Source of the DNA: Pseudomonadota bacterium
GTDB taxonomy: Bacteria; Pseudomonadota; Gammaproteobacteria; Burkholderiales; Thiobacillaceae
Reading direction: 5' to 3'
NCBI GenBank assembly: GCA_030690985.1
Contig: JAUYFG010000070.1
Span: 1 to 42,910 of the forward strand
Length of the DNA: 42,910 nucleotides
Shown: piece after piece, positions 24,758-32,866 of the stretch
How positions within the stretch are numbered: position 1 is the first letter of the stretch
How the letters are laid out: every line of letters begins with the position of its first letter
The notes under the pieces: model-generated
What the model saw: the letters and a program-made list of their open reading frames with translations, nothing else
The model's database searches: none
Told to the model about the DNA's origin: nothing
Program-made: the position numbers and the translations under genes

Positions 24758-24793
24758 ACAACGTGCGTGCCAGCGCAACCGGCCGTCGTTTTA

Positions 24794-25864
24794 TCAACGC
24801 GTTGTCGCAGGCGTTTCCATAATCCGGGAAAGCTGGGGATGCGCCACGCCGCCACGCGCCGCGAAGTAATTCAACAAGCGCCCTGGCAACCAGCCGGATG
24901 CGCCGGGGAACGGCCCGGTGACGAAGCCGGCGTGGCCGCCGGTTTCCGGGAAATCCAGGGTGACCTGGGGCGAGACTTCGTTCGCGCCGGGTAGCACTTC
25001 GGCGGGCATGAAGGGGTCGTTGCGGGCGTTGATGATGAGGGTGGGCACGGCGATAGCCTTGAGGCCGGGTTTGCTGGCGGCGCGTGCCCAGTAGTCGTCG
25101 GCGTCGCGGTAGCCGTGCAGGGGGGCGGTGACCAGGGTGTCGAAGGCCTTGATGCTGTCGATTGCCGCCACCGCCTGGCGGTCGTACAGGCCGGGGAAGC
25201 GTTCCAGTTTCGCCAGCGCCTTGGCTTTCAGCGTTTTGAGAAATCGCGCCGTGTAGACGCGGCTGAAGCCCTGATCCAGCGCCGCGCCCGCCGCCGGCAG
25301 GTCGAGTGGGGCGGAGACGGCGGCGGCGGATTGCACCAGTTCGCGCGCCTTGTCGCCGCGTTCCCCCAGCCACTTCAGCAGCGCATTGCCGCCCAGGGAG
25401 ACGCCGGCGGCGTAAAGCGGCGCGTGGCCGTTTCCGGCGCCGACATGGCGCAGGATCGCTTCGATTTCCGCCGAATCGCCGGAGTGATAGGCGCGCGGCA
25501 GGCGGTTCGGTTCGCCGGAACAGCCGCGAAAGTGCGGCACCACGCCGCGCCAGCCGCGCTGTTTCACCGCCGCCATCAGGTGCAATGCGTAGGCGCTGTG
25601 CGAATCGCTTTCCAGCCCGTGGAACAGCACCACCAGCGGCGCCTCGGCGGGGCCGTCGACCCAGTCCAGATCGAGGAAATCGCCATCCGGCAATTCCCAG
25701 CGCTCGCGCCGGTAATCCACCTTGGGGCCGCCGATCACCGTTCCCCAGATGGTTTGCAGATCGCCGCCGGGCAACCAGAACGGGGCGGCGTAGGGTTCGG
25801 CGGAGCAGGCCACGGGCGCGGACAGGAACAGCCAGGCGAGAAGGAGAACGCGCAACCCGTTCAC
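24794..25864 (-). CDS. Alpha/beta hydrolase, YheT family, with predicted signal peptide
   Basis: This 356-aa protein matches the YheT/COG0429 hydrolases: YAAPFWLPGGDLQTIW, an oxyanion block FHGLESDSHS, nucleophile Ser156 in GVSLGG, an Asp in NARNDPF and a His in GGHAGF. Unusually, the first 22 residues look like an export signal with a possible lipobox (APVAC, Cys20), whereas typical YheT is cytoplasmic. The start is GTG 25864, overlapping the stop of the cupin gene. The substrate is unknown; esterase activity is likely. It is the third gene of the sigma-factor operon. Confidence 0.85.
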   Translation of the reverse strand: MNGLRVLLLAWLFLSAPVACSAEPYAAPFWLPGGDLQTIWGTVIGGPKVDYRRERWELPDGDFLDLDWVDGPAEAPLVVLFHGLESDSHSAYALHLMAAVKQRGWRGVVPHFRGCSGEPNRLPRAYHSGDSAEIEAILRHVGAGNGHAPLYAAGVSLGGNALLKWLGERGDKARELVQSAAAVSAPLDLPAAGAALDQGFSRVYTARFLKTLKAKALAKLERFPGLYDRQAVAAIDSIKAFDTLVTAPLHGYRDADDYWARAASKPGLKAIAVPTLIINARNDPFMPAEVLPGANEVSPQVTLDFPETGGHAGFVTGPFPGASGWLPGRLLNYFAARGGVAHPQLSRIMETPATTR

Positions 25865-26328
25865 CCCGCCCGCATGTCCGGGTATTGCTTCTGCCCGCGC
25901 AGGAACAACAGGCAGCCGCCATCGCTACTCACCACGCCATGCGGCACGCCGCTGTGGGCCAGGTGGTAATCGCCGGCATGGGCATGCACTTCGCCCAGCC
26001 AGACATCGCCTTCCAGCACCATGCATTCCTCATCGAGGCTGTGGGCGTGGGGCGAGACCCGGGTACCGGGCGCCATGCGCAGCAGGTAGCTGCGGGTGCT
26101 GGCATCCTCGCGCAACAGTTTCATGTCGATACCCGGCATCAGGGGCACCCAGATGCCCTCGCCTTCGTGCACGGTGAGATGTTGCAGCGGATTGCCGGGG
26201 CGGCTGGCGTGCAGGCGGCCGAGCACCCGGTCGCGCAGGGCGCGGGCGCGCTCCGGCGGCGGCAGGAGCGGCGCCTGGGCTTGCAGCAGGGCGTTGCACA
26301 GAGATTCGTCGAGCAGTTTGGTTTTCAT
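25861..26328 (-). CDS. Cupin-type anti-sigma factor (ChrR-like)
   Basis: This 155-aa protein has a C-terminal cupin with metal ligands (SPHAHSLDEECMVLEGDVW and GVPHG). It starts by overlapping the ECF sigma gene (ATGA), the standard sigma/anti-sigma arrangement. In ChrR a similar cupin senses stress and a zinc-binding N-terminal domain with HxxxCxxC holds the sigma. Here that motif is absent from the short N-terminus, so sigma binding must be different or lost. It overlaps the hydrolase gene downstream. Confidence 0.8.
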   Translation of the reverse strand: MKTKLLDESLCNALLQAQAPLLPPPERARALRDRVLGRLHASRPGNPLQHLTVHEGEGIWVPLMPGIDMKLLREDASTRSYLLRMAPGTRVSPHAHSLDEECMVLEGDVWLGEVHAHAGDYHLAHSGVPHGVVSSDGGCLLFLRGQKQYPDMRAG

Positions 26329-27005
26329 AGCGACTCCTTGCCGCCGGTAAGTGCGACTTGCAGAGCCAACAGGCCCTTGCGGATGTGGGTTTTCACGGTG
26401 CCCAGAGGCATTCCCGTGTGGTCGGCAATCTCCTGATGCGAGAGATCGCGATAAAAGGCCAGGGCCAGCAACTGCCGCTGAATCGCTGGCGCCCGTTGCA
26501 GCGCGGCATGCACTGCGCTGTCGCGCTCCACGCCGAGCAGGAGATCGAGCGGGTCGGCGCGCGGATCGGCTTGCGGCTCGGCCAGGGTTTCCGGCTCCGG
26601 GTGCGACTGGGCTGGGTCGCGCCGGCGCAGGCTGTCGAGGGCGCGCGAGTGGGTCATGGTGAGCAGCCAGGTCAGCGGCCGGCCGCGCGTCGCGTCGTAG
26701 CGCCCGGCCTGGCGCCAGGCCTGGTGATAGACCTCGGCGGCGACGTCCTCGGCGGCATCCGCGCGGCCGCTGATGCGCAGCGCCAGACCGTAGACCTTAC
26801 CCAGGGTGGCGTCGTAGAACTCGCCCAGCGCCGCCTCTCGTTCCACCTCATGGCCCGCTGCCATGCGCGCGATCAAGGCCGCGAGCAGCGCATCGCGGGC
26901 GGCATCGTGCTCCGCTGGTGTGGTTTCTTCGTGCATGGCGGCTTCCCGGTTCATGGCCGGCAACAGTATCAGAATGACACGGGGGGCTGGTTGGGGCGGA
27001 TGCAT
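26325..27005 (-). CDS. ECF-type RNA polymerase sigma factor
   Basis: Region 2 (GKVYGLALRISGRADAAEDV and AAEVYHQAWRQAGRYD) and region 4 (LSHQEIADHTGMPLGTVKTHIRKGL) are clear, and the ECF class lacks region 3. It should direct transcription of a small stress regulon and probably its own operon. Start 27005 (226 aa) is chosen because GAGAAGG lies six bases upstream. ATG codons at 26954 and 26936 would give shorter forms and cannot be excluded. Upstream is an operator-like inverted repeat. Confidence 0.88.
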   Translation of the reverse strand: MHPPQPAPRVILILLPAMNREAAMHEETTPAEHDAARDALLAALIARMAAGHEVEREAALGEFYDATLGKVYGLALRISGRADAAEDVAAEVYHQAWRQAGRYDATRGRPLTWLLTMTHSRALDSLRRRDPAQSHPEPETLAEPQADPRADPLDLLLGVERDSAVHAALQRAPAIQRQLLALAFYRDLSHQEIADHTGMPLGTVKTHIRKGLLALQVALTGGKESL

Positions 27006-27053
27006 GACGAACCTTCTCAAGGGGGACATCACCAATACGCTGCGTCGGCGGCC

Positions 27054-27072
27054 TTGGATGCGGCACATCCAA
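27054..27072. promoter_or_regulatory. Operator-like inverted repeat between divergent genes
   Basis: TTGGATG-CGGCA-CATCCAA is a perfect 7-bp inverted repeat with a 5-bp spacer. It lies in the 137-bp gap between the ECF sigma operon and the acyl-CoA dehydrogenase gene. A dimeric regulator could act on both directions from here. Confidence 0.4.
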
Positions 27073-27142
27073 TCGCGGCGGCGGCGCGTATCAGTTGCAG
27101 GCAGCTTCTCCGCCCCCCTGAAACAAATCGCAGGAGCAGACC

Positions 27143-28392
27143 ATGGCCGACTTCGATTATCTGGAACTGGATATCCACATCACCCCGGAACAAAAGGCGC
27201 TGAAGGCTCAGGTGCATGCCTTCGCCCGCGATGTGCTGCGGCCGGCCGCCATCGCGCTCGACAAGCTGGCGGACCCGGCCCGCGTCATCGCCGCCGACTC
27301 GCCGCTGTGGCCGGCGCAACGCGCGGCCTATGCGGGCGGTTTCCACACCGCGTTGATTCCGGTCGAACAGGGTGGCCTGGGCTTGTCCGGCCTTTCCCTG
27401 CACATCGCCCTGGAGGAACTGGGTTGGGGCAGCGCCGATTTCGCCGCCAACCTGGCGGTGGCCGGCATGCCCTTCGCCTGGGCGGCGAAAAGCGGGAATG
27501 CCGCCCTGATCGAGGAATTCGTGCGCCCCTTCGTGGCCGACCGCGCGGCGCGCTGGATCGGCTGCTGGTCGATTACCGAGCCGAATCACGGCTCCGACCA
27601 CTTCCTTACCCAGGGCCCGCAATTCACGGACCCGGCCATCCACGGCGAGGTGACGCTGCGGCGCGCGGGCGACGACTACGTCATCAACGGCAGCAAATCG
27701 AAGTGGGTGAGCAACGGCACCCTGGCCACCCATGCGCTGCTCTACCTGACGCTGGATGCCGGCCAGGGCATGGCGGGCGGCGGTGTCGCCCTGGTGCCCC
27801 TGGATTTGCCTGGCGTGTCCAAGGGCGCGCCGCTCGACAAGATGGGCCAGCGCGCTCAACCAGGGCGAATGCCACTTTCATGAAGTGCGCATCCCGGCGC
27901 GTTATGTGTTGCTCTCCGACCCGGCCGGTTACGTCGCCGAACTGGACTACACCCTGTCCTTCACCGCCGCCGCGATGGGCGCTATTTTCACTGGCGTGGC
28001 GCGCGCCGCTTTCGAGGAAGCGCTGGCTTACACGCGCGGACGGATCCAGGGCGGCAAACCGATCTGCGAACATCAATTGGTGCAGAAACACTTGTACGAC
28101 ATGTTCGCGCGGGTCGAGACCAGCCGCGCCCTGTCGCGCGCCGCGATGATCTACAACCAGTCCGGCGCCGAGATCGCCAGCGAATACGCCACCGCCGCCA
28201 AGATCTACTGCACCCAGGCCGCCTATGAAGTGGCCGACGCGGCGGGGCGTGATGGGCGGCCACGGCCTGAGCAAGGCCGCCTACGTCGAGAAACTGTTCC
28301 GCGACGCCCGCGCTTCCCTGGTGGAAGACGGCGTCAACGACGTGCTGGCCCTGTCGGCAATCCGCAAGGTCATGGCGCGGGCGGCCGCCTGA
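27143..28392 (+). pseudogene. Acyl-CoA dehydrogenase broken by two frameshifts
   Basis: The reading starts at ATG 27143 (MADFDYLELDIHITPEQKAL) with AGGAGCAG upstream. It carries the FAD/substrate motif CWSITEPNHGSDH and GSKSKWVSNG. The frame is lost near 27853-27860, where a GC pair seems missing from a CGCGC run (…KMGQR|ALNQGECHFHEV). It continues in another frame to about 28250, and changes again in a GGCGGGGCG run before GVMGGHGLSKAAYVEKLFRD and the stop at 28392. Joined, it is a full-length acyl-CoA dehydrogenase of about 416 residues. Both breaks are in GC runs, so sequencing error remains possible. Confidence 0.85.
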
Positions 28393-28419
28393 GTCCAACG
28401 ATCACGAGAGGAGCCGAAC

Positions 28420-28812
28420 ATGAACCCTGATCTTGGCCTTGACCCGCGCACCACCATCGACACCTATTTCGCCGCTTTGCGCCGCGCCGACCGGGCCGCC
28501 TGGCTGGCCACTTTCGCCCCGGATGGCGCCGCCGAAGACCCCGCCGGCACCCCGGCCAAACGGGGCCACGCGGAACTGGGGGCATTCTGGGACGGCGTCG
28601 CGGGGGCGCTTACCCGCATGGACTTCCATCCCCTGTCCGTCCATCTCTGTGGCGACCGCGCCGCCGTGAGCTGGCGGGCGGAACTGGCAGCCGGGAACGA
28701 CAAGTCCACGGTATGCAGCGGCATCGACCTGTTCGAATTCGACGCCCAAGGCCGCATCGCCAAGCTCACCGGCTACTGGGACCCGGCGGCCGCTTTCGCC
28801 GCGCTGGCATGA
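28420..28812 (+). CDS. SnoaL/NTF2-like protein
   Basis: This 130-aa protein has the NTF2 fold pattern: an N-terminal helix pair (TTIDTYFAALRRADRAAWLATFAPDG), EDPAGTPAKRGHAEL, and a C-terminal sheet with IDLFEFDAQGRIAKLTGYWDP. Relatives include steroid delta-isomerases, SnoaL cyclases and many uncharacterised proteins. AGAGGAGCCGAAC precedes the ATG 27 bp after the acyl-CoA dehydrogenase stop, so it was probably cotranscribed with that gene and acts on a related acyl or polyketide substrate. This is inference only. Confidence 0.82.
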   Translation: MNPDLGLDPRTTIDTYFAALRRADRAAWLATFAPDGAAEDPAGTPAKRGHAELGAFWDGVAGALTRMDFHPLSVHLCGDRAAVSWRAELAAGNDKSTVCSGIDLFEFDAQGRIAKLTGYWDPAAAFAALA

Positions 28813-29069
28813 GAACGCAGGGGCCGATCCTGCACCTGGCGCTGGCCCTGAGCGCGCCCGCTGCGGCACTGGAAACCCTGGGCAACACCTTCGCAGCCCT
28901 GAGCAGGAGCGGGCTTGGCGGGCGGGATGCCCCTCCCACATCCAATCTCGGCCGGACCGCGTATAGCGGGTGTGGTTCGCTGTATGGCCACATCCCCGCC
29001 CTGACGAGCGATGAGGAAACCACTGAAGATTTGGCTAATGGTTTCGTTTTTGCTTGCCAGCCAGATTGA
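28809..29069 (+). CDS. Doubtful 86-codon frame with a signal-peptide-like start
   Basis: An ATG overlapping the SnoaL-like stop opens MRTQGPILHLALALSAPAAA, which looks like an export signal. The rest runs through a REP-like stretch (28917-28939, GTGGGAGGGGCATCCCGCCC on the minus strand) and matches nothing I know. It could be the remnant of an exported protein cut by the repeat, or chance. Confidence 0.25.
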   Translation: MRTQGPILHLALALSAPAAALETLGNTFAALSRSGLGGRDAPPTSNLGRTAYSGCGSLYGHIPALTSDEETTEDLANGFVFACQPD

Positions 29070-29143
29070 GTTAGCCCGGTCGCTGCCTCCGGTGTTGCAC
29101 ATGCATGGCAGCCAATCGTCCATTGGAAAGAGAGGAGACAACC

Positions 29144-29565
29144 ATGAACAGCAAAGCCAAAACCTTGGGGCTACTGGCCCTGTCCGCCGCGCTGCTTGCA
29201 CTGCCCGGCACGCGAGGCTGGGCCGCCAGCCATAGCGATGCCCCGCTGATCAAGCAGGATCCCCAGGCCAACCTCACCGATGTCTATGCCTGGCCGGACA
29301 GCCGGGCTTCAGCCGTTTCGGCTTTGCGGGGGGGGACACGACCAGCGACAGCAGCGGACGGGTCAAATCCAGCGGCTGGCCCAACGGGCGTCGCCTCGGC
29401 GATGACGTGGTGGATATCGCGTTGACCGCCGTCGCCAGTGGCCCCAGCTACAGCCCCGTCACCGTGGTCGGCGACAACGTCCCGGCCAACGACCAGGTCT
29501 ACAACCAGGTCTTCCCCTATTCCGGCACGCCCAATGCCGGCCCCACGAATCGCAAGGATCCGTGA
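29144..29565 (+). pseudogene. DUF4331 protein remnant with large internal deletion
   Basis: GAGGAG precedes ATG 29144. A signal peptide is followed by ASHSDAPLIKQDPQANLTDVYA, the N-terminus of DUF4331 proteins. Near 29290 the sequence jumps, in another frame, to FSRFGFAGGDTT, SSGWPNGRRLGDDVVDIAL and VFPYSGTPNAG, which are C-terminal DUF4331 blocks, and stops at 29565. Family members are usually several hundred residues long, so roughly 350 codons are missing and the frame is broken. The intact family is exported and found beside TPR and HupE genes as here; its function is unknown to me. Confidence 0.85.
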
Positions 29566-29670
29566 GTTCCGGGCGGGAAGGTCGGCGAGTATGCCGACCT
29601 TCCCCATTGCGGGGATCGGCCCCCGCACCCAGCCCAACAATGAAACACCCATCGCTACCGAGGAGAAACC

Positions 29671-30372
29671 ATGAGAACCATCCTGATTACCCTGACCCTG
29701 GCCCTGGGGATCACCACCGCCCAGGCCGCGCCCATCGTTTTCACCAGCGCCGATTACACCACCTTCGCCCTGGCCAGCGTGGGGGCGGTGGACGATGGGC
29801 CCTACGCGGGTACCGCGCCCCCTTCCTCCCTGCCGCTCTTCAGTTCGGCTTCTCTCGCGACTCCTGACGACTCGGCGACGGCCACTGGCATCGCCGACAA
29901 CCAGCTCCTTTCGGCCACCACGGAAGCGGTCAGTAGCGTGGCGGGCAGCAGCGCCAGGGCGGTGAGCACCTTCCTCGGCGGCTTCACCACGTCAGGCGAG
30001 AAGCTGTCTCTGTCGGTGATTTTCGACGACGTCATCGACCTCCTGGGCGACGGCAGTGCCGGCTCCGAGCTCTTCGTCACGCTGATAGTGGATGGGCTCA
30101 CCCTGTTCGACGCCAGCTACACCGCCGACCAAATCATCAACGCCGACTTCCTGACCCAGGTGGGCTTGTTCGGTTCGCTGGATCTCACGCTGGTGAGCGT
30201 CGCCGATGCGCAGAATGGGTTCGGCTTCAACCTGGCCAGTGCGGACTTCAGCCTGAACAGCGTGCCCGAACCCGCCAGCCTGGCCTTGTTGCTGGGCGGC
30301 CTGGGGTTGCTGGGCATGGCGCGCGGCCATGGCGGCCGAGGTGGCGTCCACTCCGGCTTCCTCGCGCAATAA
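29671..30372 (+). CDS. PEP-CTERM exported protein
   Basis: This 233-aa protein has an N-terminal signal peptide (LITLTLALGITTAQA) and a C-terminal sorting signal VPEPASLALLLGGLGLLG followed by Arg residues. The PEP motif is at residues 199-201. Exosortase EpsH-type enzymes process such proteins to the cell surface or matrix. The body is Ser/Thr/Ala-rich beta sequence with no known enzyme motif. The tail after the helix (GHGGRGGVHSGFLAQ) is longer than usual. GAGGAGAAACC precedes the ATG. No exosortase gene is in the window. Confidence 0.88.
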   Translation: MRTILITLTLALGITTAQAAPIVFTSADYTTFALASVGAVDDGPYAGTAPPSSLPLFSSASLATPDDSATATGIADNQLLSATTEAVSSVAGSSARAVSTFLGGFTTSGEKLSLSVIFDDVIDLLGDGSAGSELFVTLIVDGLTLFDASYTADQIINADFLTQVGLFGSLDLTLVSVADAQNGFGFNLASADFSLNSVPEPASLALLLGGLGLLGMARGHGGRGGVHSGFLAQ

Positions 30373-30390
30373 ACCGACTGGGGATTGGCT

Positions 30391-31488
30391 ATGTGGTTGA
30401 CCATGTGGCAGCGGCTGGTTGTCATCTGCCTGCTGGCTTGTGCGATCCCCGCCGCGCCTGCCGCAGATGAGCCTCTGCGCGAAGCGGAGTCTCTGCTCCT
30501 GGCCCAGCGCACGCGGCCGGACGTGGCGCAATTCGAACGCGCCAAAGGAATCGTCGAAGTGGAGCTGCGGCGCCGTCCAGGCGAGGCACAGGGTTGGACC
30601 CTGCTGGCCTGGGTGCGCATGAGCGAACACCGCTTCCTCGCTGCGCTCGACGCGGCGCGGAGGGCTGACACACTTGCGCCCGATGAGCCGCGTGCGCTGG
30701 CGCTGATGAGCGATGCCCTGACGGAACTGGGCCGCTATGACGAGGCGGTGGCAATCACCCAGTGCTTGGCCGACCTCGATCCAGGGGCGCCGGCCTGGAT
30801 TCGCATAGCCCGTCTGCGCTTCCTGCGCGCCGATATGGACGGCGCCATCCAGCTCATGGCCAAGGCGGCACGCGCCGGGGAAGCGCGTGGCGAGGCGTCC
30901 GCCTGGGCCTGGCTGGAGCTTGCCCGGCTATATCTGCTCGCCGGACAGGCCAGCGCTGCGGATCAGGCCATCGCTGCGGCGCAACGGGCCTATCCCGGCC
31001 TGCCCGCGATCCTGCCTGCCCAGGCCCGCCTGCGGCTCGCCCAGGGCGACTCCCGCGCCGCCCTCGATCTGTACCGGCAGGCACTCGCCGCCCGGCCCTC
31101 AGCCGAGGAGGCTCTGGCCGCCTGGCGTCTGGCCCGACAGATCGGCCAGGCCGGGCCGGAAAAACACTATGCCGCCCTGCTGGAAGGCTTGGCCAAGCTG
31201 GATGCCGGCGGCCTGTCGCGGCGGGCGCTGGCCGAGTATTTCGCCGAGAGCGGCCAAAGCCAACGGGCCCTGGCGCCGGCGCGGGAAGAGTTCGCCGCGC
31301 GTCCCGACCTCTACAGCCATGCCACGCTGGCGCGGGTGTTGCACCGCGCCGGCGACGTGCCGCAAGCGCGGCAACATGCGCGGGCCGCGCTGGCGTTGAA
31401 TACCCCGGACCCGCAACTGCGGACCGATATGGACAAAATCATGGGCACCATCCTTGCCCCTGTGCCGGGGGCGGAGGCGCGAGAGTGA
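30391..31488 (+). CDS. Exported TPR-repeat protein
   Basis: This 365-aa protein has a signal peptide (WLTMWQRLVVICLLACAIPAAPA) followed by tetratricopeptide-like helical pairs through most of the length, for example AWVRMSEHRFLAALDAARRAD and ARLRLAQGDSRAALDLYRQAL. ATG 30391 is preferred to an in-frame TTG at 30385 because GGGGA sits six bases before it. It probably acts as a periplasmic scaffold. Its TGA overlaps the GTG start of the HupE-like gene, so the two are coupled. Confidence 0.85.
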   Translation: MWLTMWQRLVVICLLACAIPAAPAADEPLREAESLLLAQRTRPDVAQFERAKGIVEVELRRRPGEAQGWTLLAWVRMSEHRFLAALDAARRADTLAPDEPRALALMSDALTELGRYDEAVAITQCLADLDPGAPAWIRIARLRFLRADMDGAIQLMAKAARAGEARGEASAWAWLELARLYLLAGQASAADQAIAAAQRAYPGLPAILPAQARLRLAQGDSRAALDLYRQALAARPSAEEALAAWRLARQIGQAGPEKHYAALLEGLAKLDAGGLSRRALAEYFAESGQSQRALAPAREEFAARPDLYSHATLARVLHRAGDVPQARQHARAALALNTPDPQLRTDMDKIMGTILAPVPGAEARE

Positions 31489-32858
31489 GACGCGCCCCGG
31501 CAACCCTTGCCCTATTGGCGGCCCTGCTCATGGCCGGCCTCAGCCACGGCCATCCGCTGGGCAACAATACCGTCAACCGGCAGGCGCTGATCGAGGTCGC
31601 GCCCGAGGGTGTTTCACTGCGCTACCTGCTGGACCTGGCGGAAATTCCCACGCTTCTGGCTGCCCAGGAGGCGGATACGGACGGCGACGGCGCCACGTCA
31701 ACCCAGGAATGGGACGCCTACGCCCAGCGCCGTGGCGACGAAATCCGCGCCGGAATCGAGCTCACCGCCACGGCCAGGCCGCTCCTGCCTGGCCTCGCCA
31801 CGACCCGCTGGCAACGCCTGCCTGGCGCGGCGGGGCTCGATACCCTGCGCCTGGAAGCACGCTTTGCCGCGCCATTGGAAGCTTACGCAACCGCGCGCAT
31901 TGCCTACCGCGACCGGCGGCGGCCGGACGAGGCGGGCTGGAAGGAGGTCGTCGCCGTGGCCGGCAAGGGCGTGAGGATCGCCTGGGCCGACGTGCCGCGC
32001 ACCAGTCCGAGCCACGATCTGACGGCCTATCCCGCTGACGCGGGAAGCGAGCCGAATGTGCTTGCCGCGCAGATCGAGGCTGCGGTGGCACCAGCAGTGG
32101 CACCAGCGGTGGCACCGGTCGAGGCTCCCACCGCGACAGGTGTCGGCAACCCGGTGGCGGCATCGGTCGACGCCCCCAAGCCTTCCCCCGCCGTCACCCA
32201 TGTCGCGGCGGAACCGCCCGCTCCCGGCGCGCGGCCAGCGCCGATTGCATCCACCCCGCCGGCGCCACCGGCCGGTCCGGCCACGACCGCGCAGACTGGG
32301 GCGTTTTTCCGGCTGGGCCTCCACCACATCGCCAGCGGCATGGATCACCTGGTATTTCTGTTGGGACTCATGGTGGCGCAGACGTCATTGCGCCGGCTGG
32401 CCTGGGTCATCACCGCGTTCACCGCCGCCCACAGCCTCACCCTGGGCTTGGCCGCGAGCGGTCTGGTGTCGCTGCCCGGCGCCTGGGTGGAACCCGCCAT
32501 CGGCCTGACCATCGCCTACGTGGGCTTTGCCAACCTGGTCGGCGTGCTGCGCCACGGCGCGGCGGTCGCATTCGCCTTCGGCCTGGTCCACGGCTTCGGT
32601 TTTGCCGGCGCCCTGGCCGAAAGCCTTGCCGCTACCCAGATCGGCGGCAGCGGCTGGCTGCTTGACCTGGCGCTGTTCAATCTCGGCGTGGAGACCGGGC
32701 AGATGGCCTTTGTGCTGCTGGTGCTGCTGCTCGCGCGGGCGGTGCAAACCCGCGCAATTCAGTGGCCGCAGGCCGTCCGGGCGCTGCCCGCCTGCGTGGT
32801 GGCTTCACTCGGCGCCTACTGGACCATACAACGCAGCCTGGTGCTGTTCGCCGGTTAG
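31485..32858 (+). CDS. HupE/UreJ-family membrane protein with EF-hand loop
   Basis: This 457-aa protein starts at GTG 31485, overlapping the TPR gene stop. A signal peptide (to about residue 22) is followed by an exported N-terminal domain. That domain has a textbook EF-hand loop, Asp64-x-Asp66-x-Asp68-Gly69 to Glu75 (DTDGDGATSTQE). Next come an Ala/Pro-rich linker (about 185-265) and a C-terminal HupE/UreJ_2 membrane domain beginning LGLHHIASGMDHLVFLLGL with about six helices. Relatives are linked to nickel or metal transport, but this branch is not proven to do that. Confidence 0.85.
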   Translation: MRRAPATLALLAALLMAGLSHGHPLGNNTVNRQALIEVAPEGVSLRYLLDLAEIPTLLAAQEADTDGDGATSTQEWDAYAQRRGDEIRAGIELTATARPLLPGLATTRWQRLPGAAGLDTLRLEARFAAPLEAYATARIAYRDRRRPDEAGWKEVVAVAGKGVRIAWADVPRTSPSHDLTAYPADAGSEPNVLAAQIEAAVAPAVAPAVAPVEAPTATGVGNPVAASVDAPKPSPAVTHVAAEPPAPGARPAPIASTPPAPPAGPATTAQTGAFFRLGLHHIASGMDHLVFLLGLMVAQTSLRRLAWVITAFTAAHSLTLGLAASGLVSLPGAWVEPAIGLTIAYVGFANLVGVLRHGAAVAFAFGLVHGFGFAGALAESLAATQIGGSGWLLDLALFNLGVETGQMAFVLLVLLLARAVQTRAIQWPQAVRALPACVVASLGAYWTIQRSLVLFAG

Positions 32859-32866
32859 GAATTCTG

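Larger units (their letters stand above)
24267..24793. other. Repeat-rich intergenic region between cbbQ and the YheT-like gene
   Basis: No gene is supported in these 527 bp. It holds a GTCACC-CA-GGTGAC inverted repeat near 24304-24318, an 80-bp palindrome (24398-24490), a REP pair (24508-24601), three tandem 9-bp units (24598-24624) and another GTAGGAG...CTCCTAC palindrome (24700-24757). Any cbbQ promoter should lie just upstream of 24266. Confidence 0.7.

Noticed and set aside
27840-27870. Programmed frameshift in the acyl-CoA dehydrogenase gene
   Set aside because: No slippery heptamer or stimulatory structure is seen, the enzyme family does not use recoding, and a second break occurs later. 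Mutation or sequencing error is simpler.
29011-29235. 75-codon frame starting MRKPLKIWLMVSFLLASQ upstream of the DUF4331 remnant
   Set aside because: It looks signal-peptide-like at first but runs into the DUF4331 start in another frame and has no family features.
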